A stretch of DNA of 64,000 nucleotides from Lachnospiraceae bacterium 3-1 (GCA_000403255.2 KE159593.1:129969-193968); one strand, 5' to 3'. Positions 35,876-44,996 are shown, counted from the first letter of the stretch. The notes: generated by a model from the sequence alone, not told the origin. Numbers and translations are program-made.

Positions 35876-36615
35876 TCTTCTATGACCGCCTTTCCACCTG
35901 CAATTTTACAAAGCTGCTGGCGCACTTCCTTTTGCCGATCCTCGCTGATTTTCAATTCCATTTCCTTCCCCATGTAGCTGATAGTAATATTGAAAAAGTT
36001 CATCTTCTTAACATAGTCGTAATTTACCAAAAAGGACTGGTGTATGCGCAGAAAATATTGCCTGCTTGCTGCCAGTTCCTTTTCTACATTATTGAGCTTT
36101 CCATAAAAGTGTTCATCAGTGCCGTCTTTCAGGTGGATATAGACGATTCTGTTGTTGCTTTCAAAATAAACGATGTCTCTTACAGACACTTTCCGTATTT
36201 CCTTGTTGAATGTAAATTGATAGAATACTTCCGTCTCATTGATGCGCTTACAGGATTCCTTAAAATAGCGGGCGAACTGGACAGGATTTAAAGGTTTTGA
36301 TAGAAAGCGGAACGGTTCCACTTCAAACAGTTCCTTTAAATATTTGTCATAACCTGATACATAAATCAGCAGTACCGTCCGGTCTATCTCACGGATGTGC
36401 CTTGCAGCCGTTATTCCGTCTACCTGCTTCATTTCGATGTCAATGAATATAAGTTGATAATGCTCGCCGTCCTGAATGCTTTTTAAAAGGGTTTTACCGT
36501 CAGAAAATACTTCGGTTTCTACACGGATACCCAACTTCTGGCTTTCCTGAAATACCAGAGCTTCAATTTCCCCGGTAAATTTTGAATCATCATCACATAT
36601 TGCTATCCTCAGCAT
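35872..36615 (-). CDS. agrA: AgrA-like LytTR response regulator, system 2
   Basis: A 247-residue regulator. The receiver has Asp8-Asp9-Asp10, phospho-acceptor Asp59 in IFIDIEM and Lys in FLSKPLN; the LytTR domain covers about 135-235 (RDIVYFESNNRIVYIHL, YFLRIHQSFLVNYDYV). The start lies inside the end of the upstream HTH gene. Its likely targets are the ACA-centred box pairs before agrD2 and the amidase gene, which differ from the TTTTCTGC pairs assigned to system 1. Confidence 0.9.
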   Translation of the reverse strand: MLRIAICDDDSKFTGEIEALVFQESQKLGIRVETEVFSDGKTLLKSIQDGEHYQLIFIDIEMKQVDGITAARHIREIDRTVLLIYVSGYDKYLKELFEVEPFRFLSKPLNPVQFARYFKESCKRINETEVFYQFTFNKEIRKVSVRDIVYFESNNRIVYIHLKDGTDEHFYGKLNNVEKELAASRQYFLRIHQSFLVNYDYVKKMNFFNITISYMGKEMELKISEDRQKEVRQQLCKIAGGKAVIEE

Positions 36616-36991
36616 TTTTATCCACTTCCTTTGCAGATGCGTCCTCGCTTTCCTTTTGCGCCTGCTCTAAGCGCTCAAGTATGCAGCGGAGTGTCTTTTG
36701 GTTAATTTCGGATAATTTCTGATAGCGGCGGACAATATCGTAGCACCTATCCATTTCCTGATTCATGCGGTACTGTCCGTTGTAATCACGTTTTACATCA
36801 GAAATTCCAAGTATGTAGTCGGTAGTAACCTCAAAGAAGCCTGCCATTTTAATGAGCGATTCAGAAGGAATATCATAAGCGTGATTTTCCATTCTGCTTA
36901 CTGCCTGTTGAGTAGTGTGAATTACTTCCGCAAGGGCTTCTTGTGACATGTTCTGGCTCTTGCGTAGTTCACGAATACGATTGTTTACCAT
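36593..36991 (-). CDS. XRE-family HTH regulator heading the agr2 operon
   Basis: A 132-residue protein with a classic helix-turn-helix (MVNNRIRELRKSQNMSQEAL, then TTQQAVSRMENHAYDIPSES) and a helical, charged C-terminus. The frame opens at 37051, but AAAGGAAG and homology favour ATG 36991. The gene overlaps the regulator start by 23 bases. As the first gene of the operon it may repress its own promoter and so gate the quorum system. Confidence 0.85.
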   Translation of the reverse strand: MVNNRIRELRKSQNMSQEALAEVIHTTQQAVSRMENHAYDIPSESLIKMAGFFEVTTDYILGISDVKRDYNGQYRMNQEMDRCYDIVRRYQKLSEINQKTLRCILERLEQAQKESEDASAKEVDKNAEDSNM

Positions 36992-37127
36992 ATGTACAAC
37001 TTCCTTTCTATTATTATTTTTACACATGAAGTAGAAATATTCCAACAACATGAGTGAATAGACAAATACGCATATATGAGTAAAAATATAGATATAATAT
37101 CGGTATGGACACTTTCTAAGGGAAAAA

Positions 37128-37187
37128 TTACAAGCTGTATCGGAATTTCAACATTTAAACGGAATAAGCTGTAGAATAAGGTATACT
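37128..37187 (+). promoter_or_regulatory. AgrA-type box-pair promoter of agrD2
   Basis: ACAAGCTGT (37130) and ACATTTAAA (37151) repeat at 21 bp, followed by -10 TATACT at 37182-37187. The second box shares TTTCAACATTTA with the amidase promoter. Spacing equals that of the known AgrA repeat (ACAGTTAAG with 12-bp spacer). Confidence 0.6.
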
Positions 37188-37220
37188 TTTATTGAAAAAA
37201 TGAAATTGGAGGTGTATTAT

Positions 37221-37367
37221 ATGTCAGGCAATGGAAAGAAAAATATTACAGCTACAATTTTGGAGAAAGTAGCACGTAATTCTGTGAAAGCAGCAGCCGA
37301 CAGCAGATGTATGTACTGTCTGCATCAGCCCAAGCAGCCGACAGGAATGAAAAAGTTTTCCAAATAA
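37221..37367 (+). CDS. agrD: AgrD-like cyclic autoinducer peptide precursor, system 2
   Basis: A 48-residue peptide starting at ATG 37221 after TTGGAGGT. The N-terminal amphipathic part (NITATILEKVARNSVKAAA) is followed by the core CMYCL at 30-34 and the tail HQPKQPTGM. It aligns with AgrD1 at Cys and at HQPK-x-P, so a five-residue ring closed on Cys30 is predicted, with a second Cys33 inside the ring. It is transcribed divergently from the rest of its system and ends in its own terminator. Confidence 0.85.
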   Translation: MSGNGKKNITATILEKVARNSVKAAADSRCMYCLHQPKQPTGMKKFSK

Positions 37368-37387
37368 GAAAGTTGCATAAGAAAGAA

Positions 37388-37437
37388 AATACTGCCATAT
37401 ATGTGATAAAGATTACATATATGGCAGTATTTTTTTG
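37388..37437 (+). terminator. Strong terminator after agrD2
   Basis: A perfect 17-bp stem (37388-37404 with 37415-37431, AATACTGCCATATATGT and complement) is followed by a T run. Confidence 0.9.
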
Positions 37438-37511
37438 AAAAAGTTTTGTCATCACTGTATGCTTCATAAATGTAAACGAGTTTAAAGAAATTGGAAAATA
37501 GATAGGAAAAA

Positions 37512-37570
37512 TGACATACAGAGTCGTTTTTTCAACATTTAGTTTAAAAAGTATGAATAAATATTATATT
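37512..37570 (+). promoter_or_regulatory. AgrA-type box-pair promoter of the secreted amidase
   Basis: ACATACAGA (37514) and ACATTTAGT (37535) repeat at 21 bp, with -10 TATATT at 37565-37570. Position and box 2 sequence match the agrD2 promoter. A small hairpin GGAGTG/CACTCC (37580-37596) lies in the leader. Confidence 0.6.
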
Positions 37571-37632
37571 TTTATTGGAGGAGTGGTCAACACTCCAAAG
37601 TTGCTAATATATCAAAAAAAGGAGGAAAAGAA

Positions 37633-38736
37633 ATGCAATTAGCAAAAGTAAAAAGAAAAGTAATGTCGTTTGCTGTAGTAGGTGCGGTTATATTATCCTT
37701 GATGATGCCGGGTATGCCAGTCAATGCTGCACAGGAGGTTGCTGTAACAAATGAAACCAGTTTTCTTGGTGAGGAACAGGTTGATGCTATCTGCAAAGCG
37801 GTTGTAGAAAACATTGAGGAAAATTATGAAGGAGTGTATGCATTTGATAATTATGACATAACAGTTCATAACCAAACAGAAAAGGGTGATGCATTATATG
37901 TGGATGTAGATGTCTTGGTGGACATGACATTGATCCGGAATCCAGAGGACAGCCCATATATGATGGGAATGAAAGCAGCGTTAGATGAGATTGCAGGCGC
38001 AGAAGAAAAGGAAATTGCTCAGCAGGAGTATGATGCGTATCTACAAAAGATTATGCCCTATTATAATCTGCCAGTATTAACAGGCTTCTTATATCGTGTA
38101 TATGTTCCGACCATGATGGTATTGGATTCAGAAAGTGATTTCAGATTTGATATGTATCACAGAATGGATATAACAGATGAAGAAGTTATTTTGTCTGAAG
38201 TTTTGGAGGATGAACAGTACACTGAAATTGGAGATAATGAGGATGGTAGAAATTATATTAATGAGGTGTTGATCAGTGCGGCAGCCGAATCGAGCAACAG
38301 TTTATATGATGCATCGAGAGCAGTGGCTTATGCAGTGGCTCATGCTAAAGATATACCAGAATACAGCGCAGCAAATAACAATGGAAGTGATTGTGCAAAT
38401 TTTGTATCCAAATGTATCAATGCAGGCGGGATTCCACAGGATAGAGCTGGGAATTGGTATCAGGGTTCCACAAATTGGATTCGTACAGGATATTACAACA
38501 ATGGCGGTGTTGTTCCATATCTTACGGGAAAAGGATATTTTAGATCGGTTCCCTCTAGTAGTGCAGCAACAGAGGGGAGTATTATGTATTATAACACGAA
38601 GAGCCATGTTGCCATTGTAACGCTGATTGATGGATCGACAATTAAGTATTCGCATCATTCAAATGTACCAAAGGATGCTGTATATTATGTATATAACAGT
38701 AAAACCGATGATGTTACATTCTATGTGCCACGATAA
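37633..38736 (+). CDS. Secreted amidase-domain protein (cell-wall hydrolase-like)
   Basis: A 367-residue exported protein with a Sec signal peptide ending near VNA-AQ (residue ~32), an N-terminal mature domain of unknown fold (35-215) and a C-terminal cysteine amidase domain of the amidase_6 type: YDASRAVAYAVAHA, Cys254 in GSDCANFVSKC, and His325 in SHVAIVT. Such proteins are thought to act on peptidoglycan or on peptide amides. ATG 37633 follows AAAGGAGG. The box-pair promoter suggests induction by quorum system 2. Confidence 0.82.
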   Translation: MQLAKVKRKVMSFAVVGAVILSLMMPGMPVNAAQEVAVTNETSFLGEEQVDAICKAVVENIEENYEGVYAFDNYDITVHNQTEKGDALYVDVDVLVDMTLIRNPEDSPYMMGMKAALDEIAGAEEKEIAQQEYDAYLQKIMPYYNLPVLTGFLYRVYVPTMMVLDSESDFRFDMYHRMDITDEEVILSEVLEDEQYTEIGDNEDGRNYINEVLISAAAESSNSLYDASRAVAYAVAHAKDIPEYSAANNNGSDCANFVSKCINAGGIPQDRAGNWYQGSTNWIRTGYYNNGGVVPYLTGKGYFRSVPSSSAATEGSIMYYNTKSHVAIVTLIDGSTIKYSHHSNVPKDAVYYVYNSKTDDVTFYVPR

Positions 38737-38758
38737 AGTATATCATCTATACATAATA

Positions 38759-38788
38759 AGGGAAACTGTTTGAAAAGACAGTTTCCCT
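38759..38788 (+). terminator. Terminator of the amidase gene
   Basis: AGGGAAACTGT (38759-38769) and ACAGTTTCCCT (38778-38788) form a perfect 11-bp stem; the T tract is weak. Confidence 0.7.
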
Positions 38789-38910
38789 ATATGTGTGTCT
38801 GGTAAAGTTAATATGAGTGCTGTTATATTCAGGCAATGTTACATATGGAGTAATAGAAATTACAATGAATGTATAGATGTAGCAGCCGCTCTAATTTTCG
38901 TCAACAAGAG

Positions 38911-40218
38911 TTATTTTGTAAGTGGTAGAGAAATTTTAAACGTACAGCCCCCTCCAGCAGTATCAAATAGCTGAATTTTCCCCTCTAGTTTATTGACTAA
39001 TTCATTTGCAATACTAAGTCCGAGTCCAAAATGTTCTCTTTGGGTACGGGACTTGTCACATTGATAGAAACGGTTAAATATAAAAGGCTTATCCTTGTTG
39101 CTGATGCCAATCCCATGATCAATAATTGTAATTACCAATTCATTTCTTTCTACTGATGCGTTTAATGAAATTTCGGATTCAGACGGAGAATATGAAACAG
39201 CGTTATCAAGAAAGATACTGATAATCTGGTTTAATCGGTCTGCATCAGAATAAAGTGGTGGAAAGCACTCATCCGGTATATTAAGTTGTAACAGTATATT
39301 CTTTTTTCTACAAATCTGTTCAAATTTTGTATATAGGTTTATCAATAATGTATCAATATTGATTTCTTCCATGTGAAAAGACCAGTTTCCGGCATCAATA
39401 GATGAGAGCAGGAGCAGATCCCCAATAAGCCGGGACATTCGTGATACCTCTGAATCAATCATTTGTATATGATTTTTAATGGTATCTGGAATATTCGGTA
39501 CAGATTCAATCATTTCAGCAGAGGAAAGAATTGCTGCCAATGGAGCTTTACATTCATGCGAAACAGCAGCAATAAAGTCTTTCTGACTTTGCATGGCTTG
39601 TTCGGTGGGTTTTACAGCTTTTTCAATAAGTATTTTGGAAAGGCAAAAAACGCAAGCAAAGACGCCACACCATATACAAAAATAATATCCAAGTTCTGGT
39701 TTTATTATAGTAACAAAGTTGGAACACTCTTTAATTGCTGCAACAGTATATATGTTGTCACGGTCTGTAATAATCAGGCAGTTTACACAATAATAATTTT
39801 TTCCATTTATCGCTTTGATTGTATAAACACCGCTTTGCCTGCTATAATAATAGTCCCTCAAACTAGAAGAACTAAAGGTAAAATCTCCTTCTGTGTCAAG
39901 TAATGTGGTCAGAAAAGTATCAATAATATCAGTATTGTTTTTTAAATATTCACTTTGGTAGAGAGAATGTCCTGTATTCGATAAAATCTGAAAATACATA
40001 TCCCTTTGTTCTTCATAAAGGTTTAAACATGTTTGATAATCAGATTCATGTTCTAATTGAAGTACAAGGGTAGTTGCCATTCTATTAAAATAAGCCAACT
40101 CTGATTTCCTCTTAGCCTTTATGTTCTCATGAATCATCAGACAAAATACGATAGAAAAGATGAACATGAGTGAACCGATAAGTAAAAAATAAAGATTCCG
40201 TTTAAGCCTTTGTATCAT
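38911..40218 (-). CDS. Sensor histidine kinase of an OmpR-type two-component system
   Basis: A 435-residue classic kinase with two membrane segments (about 10-29 and 176-198) flanking an exterior sensor region. The dimerisation/phospho-acceptor site is VSHECKAPLAAI; N, G1 and G2 boxes follow as IFLDNAVSYSP, DHGIGI and HFGLGLSIA. It overlaps the regulator gene by 17 bases. It lies convergent to the amidase unit and divergent, through its regulator, from an ABC transporter that it may control. Confidence 0.9.
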   Translation of the reverse strand: MIQRLKRNLYFLLIGSLMFIFSIVFCLMIHENIKAKRKSELAYFNRMATTLVLQLEHESDYQTCLNLYEEQRDMYFQILSNTGHSLYQSEYLKNNTDIIDTFLTTLLDTEGDFTFSSSSLRDYYYSRQSGVYTIKAINGKNYYCVNCLIITDRDNIYTVAAIKECSNFVTIIKPELGYYFCIWCGVFACVFCLSKILIEKAVKPTEQAMQSQKDFIAAVSHECKAPLAAILSSAEMIESVPNIPDTIKNHIQMIDSEVSRMSRLIGDLLLLSSIDAGNWSFHMEEINIDTLLINLYTKFEQICRKKNILLQLNIPDECFPPLYSDADRLNQIISIFLDNAVSYSPSESEISLNASVERNELVITIIDHGIGISNKDKPFIFNRFYQCDKSRTQREHFGLGLSIANELVNKLEGKIQLFDTAGGGCTFKISLPLTK

Positions 40219-40897
40219 GTTTTACCTCCAATATAAATCCAGAACCATAAACAGAGGACAAGACACATTCACTCTCGACGGTGCGGATTCTTTTGCGTAA
40301 AAAATAGATATAATTATCTAAATTTTTGGATTCCACGGATGCATCTGTCTCCCAAACTTTTTGTACAAGCTGTTCTCTTGTAAGCAAAATCTCTGGTTTT
40401 TCAAGAAAGATATCCATTAAATGAAATTCTGTCGGTGTCAGTACCAAATGATTGTTTTTACATACAAGCTGCCTTTTTGAAATGTCAAGGGAAAGATCAT
40501 GGTAAGAAATGCAGCTTTGTTCGGCAAGAATAGCTGGTCTGCGGGTTAATGCTCTGATTCGTGCAGATAATTCACTGATATGGAAAGGCTTTGTAAGATA
40601 ATCATCGGCACCGTTGTCTAAGCCTTCAATTTTATCCTGCAATTCTGACATCCCGGTTATTATGATGATGGGAATTTGCATTTTTTTATTTCGCATTGCT
40701 TTTATAATAGCCAGACCGTCTATAACCGGGAGCATACGGTCAATAACAGCTAGATCATAACCGTTGTTTCTATCTAATGCAAGTAAGAGACCTTCTTCTC
40801 CGTCATTGCAGGCATCAACAATGTATCCTTCTTTTGTAAGCTGTTGTTTCATATTATCGCAAAGGTATTTGTCATCTTCTAATAATAAAATTTTCAT
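40202..40897 (-). CDS. OmpR/PhoB-family response regulator
   Basis: A 231-residue regulator with receiver (Asp8-Asp9, phospho-acceptor Asp53 in VIDRMLP, Lys in TKPFH) and winged-helix DNA-binding domain (TPTEFHLMDIFLEKPEILLT, LRKRIRTVE, VYGSGFIL). The frame opens at 40939 but ATTGGAGATC favours ATG 40897. Its divergent promoter carries a 16-bp perfect inverted repeat that is a good operator candidate. Confidence 0.9.
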   Translation of the reverse strand: MKILLLEDDKYLCDNMKQQLTKEGYIVDACNDGEEGLLLALDRNNGYDLAVIDRMLPVIDGLAIIKAMRNKKMQIPIIIITGMSELQDKIEGLDNGADDYLTKPFHISELSARIRALTRRPAILAEQSCISYHDLSLDISKRQLVCKNNHLVLTPTEFHLMDIFLEKPEILLTREQLVQKVWETDASVESKNLDNYIYFLRKRIRTVESECVLSSVYGSGFILEVKHDTKA

Positions 40898-40929
40898 ATT
40901 GATCTCCAATCTATTTGATATATGTACTA

Positions 40930-41004
40930 AGTATAGCAAAAAAAATCCTAAAAATCTTCTAAAAAAGTCTTAATATTCGATGGTGAAATAGAAGATTTTT
41001 AGGA
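40930..41004. promoter_or_regulatory. Divergent promoter with 16-bp perfect inverted repeat
   Basis: TCCTAAAAATCTTCTA (40946-40961) and TAGAAGATTTTTAGGA (40989-41004) are exact inverse copies 27 bp apart. A minus-strand -10 TATACT lies at 40935-40930. Each arm could host an OmpR-type regulator dimer, so both divergent units may be controlled together. Confidence 0.65.
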
Positions 41005-41067
41005 TAGTTGGATGCTATTCTTTAAACAGGCGAAAAAAAGCCAAATAAAAGAAAAGAGGTATAGAAG

Positions 41068-41688
41068 ATGAAAAAAAAGATGTTAAAAACAGCAGGAGTT
41101 TTATGTTTATGCATGGTATTGTGCATAAGTATGGTGGGATGTTCGGGAAAGGAAAACGATCAATCAAATACACCAGATGTACATACGATTAAAGATGGTG
41201 GCAGTAATGACAACGTTGAAACGAGTGGAGCAAAAGATGATAGTGAAGAAAACAACAGCAATGGTATAGCGGGCAATTATGAAGATACTGGTAATAACAG
41301 TACAGAAAGCAGCAGTGAAATGTCAGATGATAGCAAAGAGGAAGGAGTATTCTATGATGGGGCTAATTTAAGTGGGAGGGTTGTTGACTTTTCAGATACG
41401 GGATGCACCATAACGCCTCGGACGCTGATCATAAATGAGGATGGTTCAATGGAGGGAGGTATTGCAGCTCCGGGATATGAATCGGAAGAAACTAACATTC
41501 ATATAACTTATGCGGAGGATGTTGTTTTTCAGGTTATATATTTCAGTATGGGATCGCAGACAGAAATTTCGAGAGAGGACACTGACAAAAATAGTGTCAA
41601 GAAAGAAACAGATGTCAATATATTCGGCACTTGTCAGGATGATAAAAATTGGATTGCTGATAAGGTTGTAATCACAAGATGGCAGTAG
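41068..41688 (+). CDS. Lipoprotein of the ABC transporter operon
   Basis: A 206-residue lipoprotein: the signal sequence ends in a lipobox ISMVGC (Cys ~25), followed by a long low-complexity Asn/Ser/Asp/Glu linker (28-95) and a small C-terminal domain (100-206) with strand-rich NLSGRVVDFSDTG and ITPRTLIINED. It starts at ATG 41068 after AAGAGGT and opens the operon with two permeases and an ATPase. The arrangement suggests an envelope sensor or substrate-binding accessory. Confidence 0.78.
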   Translation: MKKKMLKTAGVLCLCMVLCISMVGCSGKENDQSNTPDVHTIKDGGSNDNVETSGAKDDSEENNSNGIAGNYEDTGNNSTESSSEMSDDSKEEGVFYDGANLSGRVVDFSDTGCTITPRTLIINEDGSMEGGIAAPGYESEETNIHITYAEDVVFQVIYFSMGSQTEISREDTDKNSVKKETDVNIFGTCQDDKNWIADKVVITRWQ

Positions 41689-41697
41689 GAGGTTAAG

Positions 41698-42897
41698 ATG
41701 GATTGTTTGACAAGAGCGCTCTGCTATATTCGGAGAAAAAAGATGAAATCTGTCTTATTGCTGTTACTGTTTCTTGTTATTAACTGCATGGTTTTAGGTG
41801 CATTGGGAATACGGAAATTGACTCTGGAACTGGAAAGAGAACTCCGAAAAAATGCAGAAAGTAAAATCACATTGGAAAGCATGGATGTAAACTGCCCTTT
41901 TGGGGAAAAGGATATGCAGACAATAGAAAATATCCCCGATGTAAACTGGATCAACCGCATATCGGAGATACAGGTTATTTCCACAACCTGTATCCCGTTT
42001 TCGGGCAGTGAAGGTTCTGAAACTGTGTTTACTGTTCATGGGTACGACAAACTGGAAAATGACAGTCCGTTTGCGGATAAAGTATATCGGCTTACGGATG
42101 GGCGCTATCCGCAGGAAAGCGAAGATATTGTAATCAACCAGTTTTTGGCAGAGCATAACGGAATTCAGACGGGTGATAAAATCGTATTTGAAGCGGTGGA
42201 TGGAAAGAAACGGGAATCGGTTGTTGCCGGATTGTTCCTGTCCGGAACAGAACGCAGCCAGACAGAAAATGTGCAGGTAGTGAACCGTATTGAAAACCAG
42301 ATTTATGGAACGGCAGATTTTGTAAACAGTCTGTCCGATGTAAACAGTTTTGTAAAGGCGGCAGTATATGTGAATGATCCGGTGCGGCTAACAGATACCA
42401 AGGAAATGTTGGAAAAAATGTATTGGGACGGGGTGGCTATTGGGATGACGGACAACACCTACCAAAAGCTGAAGATGATGATTGGACAGACAGGGAGAAT
42501 CACGTTTTTAATCTTTATTTTAACTGTAGCTGCAGGCAGTATCGTAACTGGTCTTTTGCTTGCAATGTGGATGCGGAACCGAAAAACGGAGATTGCCGTT
42601 TTTATCAGTCTTGGCATATCAAAAATGAATATTTTATTGCAGATGATACTGGAAGGAATGTTTATTTATTTTGTTGCATTTGCCAGCGCAATAATTGTAA
42701 CAAAACTCTTATTGCCACAAATCAGTAACGGTCTGGCTATCATGCAGGGGAACAGTATGACACCGGAATTATCATTAGGCTGGATGCTGCTGGTCTTATG
42801 TATCGGGTTGGTCGGCGTCGTGATACTGACGGGAATTGCTATTTTCCCATGTGTAAAAAAACCTGTTAAGGAAATTTTATCAGAAATGGAGGGATAA
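41698..42897 (+). CDS. FtsX/MacB-type ABC permease, first copy
   Basis: A 399-residue permease: one N-terminal membrane segment (~17-36), a large exterior domain (MacB periplasmic-like, 40-255) and three C-terminal membrane segments (~265-395). This is the layout of mechanotransmission ABC proteins that release lipoproteins or confer peptide resistance. It follows the lipoprotein by nine bases with AGGAGGT upstream. Confidence 0.85.
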   Translation: MDCLTRALCYIRRKKMKSVLLLLLFLVINCMVLGALGIRKLTLELERELRKNAESKITLESMDVNCPFGEKDMQTIENIPDVNWINRISEIQVISTTCIPFSGSEGSETVFTVHGYDKLENDSPFADKVYRLTDGRYPQESEDIVINQFLAEHNGIQTGDKIVFEAVDGKKRESVVAGLFLSGTERSQTENVQVVNRIENQIYGTADFVNSLSDVNSFVKAAVYVNDPVRLTDTKEMLEKMYWDGVAIGMTDNTYQKLKMMIGQTGRITFLIFILTVAAGSIVTGLLLAMWMRNRKTEIAVFISLGISKMNILLQMILEGMFIYFVAFASAIIVTKLLLPQISNGLAIMQGNSMTPELSLGWMLLVLCIGLVGVVILTGIAIFPCVKKPVKEILSEMEG

Positions 42898-42898
42898 T

Positions 42899-44338
42899 AT
42901 GGGCATCTTAGGGTTAAGCATACGCTGTCTGGTCAGAAAGCGGGCAAAGACAATCCTGCTTTTCAGTATTGTGTTTGTAACATCCTGTCTGATTTATGCC
43001 GGATGGGCGTGCAAATCAGCAAATGTACAGACGCAGACAGAAGGGAAACAGGCGCTTGGAGCATCTTTTCGGATGGAAGAAAATGAAGCAAACAGGCGTG
43101 ACAGGACGGCTGCGGCAATAGAAAAATTGGGAGGGCAGAATGGAAGCGTGGATGGATCGCACATAGAGCAGCTTGAATCTGGGGACTGGATGATATGGCA
43201 TGACAACTCTTTTGAAACCCTTCAGATGGAGGATATTGAAACGCTTGCAGGGCAGGAAGGGATTGCGGAATATAATATTACCACAGCAAACATCGTTGTC
43301 AATCCTGTGAATTTTATGCGGATTGAAGATCCGGATGTAGACCAGAATTCAGACCTGTTGGGCGTGTCACTGCGGGGGAATATGGAAATGCGGCTGGATT
43401 TTGACGTGCAGAACGGGAACATAGAAGTAAACGAGGGACGTATGATTACATCGAACGATAAAGATGTATGCGTCATATCAAGGGAGCTGGCGGAATTAAA
43501 CGGGTTGACGGTTGGGGATAAACTGGAATTTAATAACTGTAAGGAGCGTGAGACATCTAAAGTTTATAGCGCCCAGATAGTCGGAATTTATGATACGGTT
43601 CATAAAATGACTCCAATCATGTATGGGGACAGTTATAGAAGCGAGAATATCATCATGACAGATCTGCGTTTTCCTGAGAAACCGGATGGATGTGAGGGAG
43701 ATCCATTATATCAGTATGCGACATTCTGGGTAGAAAATGTGGATGAGTATGAAACGGTAAAGGAGCAGATCAAAAAGGCTGACATTGACTGGAAACGCTA
43801 TGATTTTATTGATAATACCGGGATGAGCGATACGATGGCGGAAAATTTTGGTGATCTGGATGAAATGAGTACCATGATACTTATTTTAGTCGCTGTTTCA
43901 GGCGCAGTCATTATTTTTCTTGTATTTCTTTTTTGGCTGAAAGGCAGGGTACATGAAATTGGCGTATTTTTGGCAATCGGAAAAAGTAAGGGTGCAATTA
44001 TAGCTCAGATGATAGTGGAAGGAATCTTGATAGGGTGCATTTCTTTTATGTTGGCAACTATATGTGCGCCTGCCCTGTCAAAAAGTATTGCAGATTATTT
44101 GGTAGGTTATCAGGTGCAGCAGCAGGAAGAACAGAAGAAAGCAGAAGAAGGCATGACGGGAAGTGCAGGAGCGATAGAGTATGAAACAGAGGTTGTGGGA
44201 GTTGAAACCGAAGTGACAGGAAAAATAATACTGCTATCTGCAAGTTCCATACTGGGAGTAATTTTGGTTGCGGTTTTATCGTCCTGCATGTTTGTGGTGG
44301 CACAGAAACCAAAAGAAATTTTAAGTAAGATGAGCTAA
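42899..44338 (+). CDS. FtsX/MacB-type ABC permease, second copy
   Basis: A 479-residue permease with the same layout as its neighbour: N-terminal membrane segment (~18-36), long exterior domain and three C-terminal membrane segments. A charged insertion (QQQEEQKKAEEG to EVVGVETEV, ~410-440) separates the last two. It is adjacent to the previous gene and probably forms a heterodimer with it. Confidence 0.85.
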   Translation: MGILGLSIRCLVRKRAKTILLFSIVFVTSCLIYAGWACKSANVQTQTEGKQALGASFRMEENEANRRDRTAAAIEKLGGQNGSVDGSHIEQLESGDWMIWHDNSFETLQMEDIETLAGQEGIAEYNITTANIVVNPVNFMRIEDPDVDQNSDLLGVSLRGNMEMRLDFDVQNGNIEVNEGRMITSNDKDVCVISRELAELNGLTVGDKLEFNNCKERETSKVYSAQIVGIYDTVHKMTPIMYGDSYRSENIIMTDLRFPEKPDGCEGDPLYQYATFWVENVDEYETVKEQIKKADIDWKRYDFIDNTGMSDTMAENFGDLDEMSTMILILVAVSGAVIIFLVFLFWLKGRVHEIGVFLAIGKSKGAIIAQMIVEGILIGCISFMLATICAPALSKSIADYLVGYQVQQQEEQKKAEEGMTGSAGAIEYETEVVGVETEVTGKIILLSASSILGVILVAVLSSCMFVVAQKPKEILSKMS

Positions 44339-44348
44339 AGGAGGCTGT

Positions 44349-44996
44349 ATGTTAGAGTTAAAGAATGTTTCATATTATTATAAATCACAGATGGATAAGA
44401 CGATTCTGGATCATATTTCCTATGAATTTAAGAAAGGAGTCATGTATGCTATTTTAGGTTCCAGTGGTTCGGGAAAAACGACACTGTTATCTTTACTGGC
44501 GGGATTGGATGTACCGATTGATGGAACTATCTTTGTTGCGGGAGAGGATATTTTGCATAAAGGATTAAACGCACATAGAAGGGATAATATTTCTCTGGTT
44601 TTTCAAAACTATAATCTGATTGACTATTTGACACCCGTTGAAAATGTAAGGCTTGGAGGGAAAGCTGATGCGGAAGAATTGCTGGCACAGATGGGCATTG
44701 ATGAAGCACAGAGGAAAAGAAATGTGATGCAGTTATCCGGTGGGCAGCAGCAGAGGGTAGCCATTGCAAGGGCATTGGCGAGCAAAGCGCCCATTCTGTT
44801 AGCTGATGAACCAACGGGAAATCTGGACGAGGATACTGCAAACGAGATTATAGCTATTTTTCAGAAGTTGGCTCATGAACAGAAGAAATGTGTGGTTGTA
44901 GTTACCCACAGCAGGGAACTGGCAGAGCAGGCGGATGTTGTCCTGCGGTTAAAGAAAGGGAAAATCGCAGACAACACAGATAGCGGAGAAAAATAG
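44349..44996 (+). CDS. ABC transporter ATPase (LolD/MacB type)
   Basis: A 215-residue ATPase with Walker A GSSGSGKTT (~36-44), Q-loop VFQNYNLIDYLTP, signature LSGGQQQRVA and Walker B ILLADEPTGNLD. It serves the two upstream permeases. ATG 44349 follows AAAGGAGG. Together with the adjacent two-component system it resembles antimicrobial-peptide sensing and resistance modules, although the exact substrate cannot be read. Confidence 0.92.
   Translation: MLELKNVSYYYKSQMDKTILDHISYEFKKGVMYAILGSSGSGKTTLLSLLAGLDVPIDGTIFVAGEDILHKGLNAHRRDNISLVFQNYNLIDYLTPVENVRLGGKADAEELLAQMGIDEAQRKRNVMQLSGGQQQRVAIARALASKAPILLADEPTGNLDEDTANEIIAIFQKLAHEQKKCVVVVTHSRELAEQADVVLRLKKGKIADNTDSGEK

Noticed and set aside
36992-37051. 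N-terminal extension of the agr2 operon HTH protein
   Set aside because: The ribosome site AAAGGAAG and the usual domain start both favour ATG 36991.
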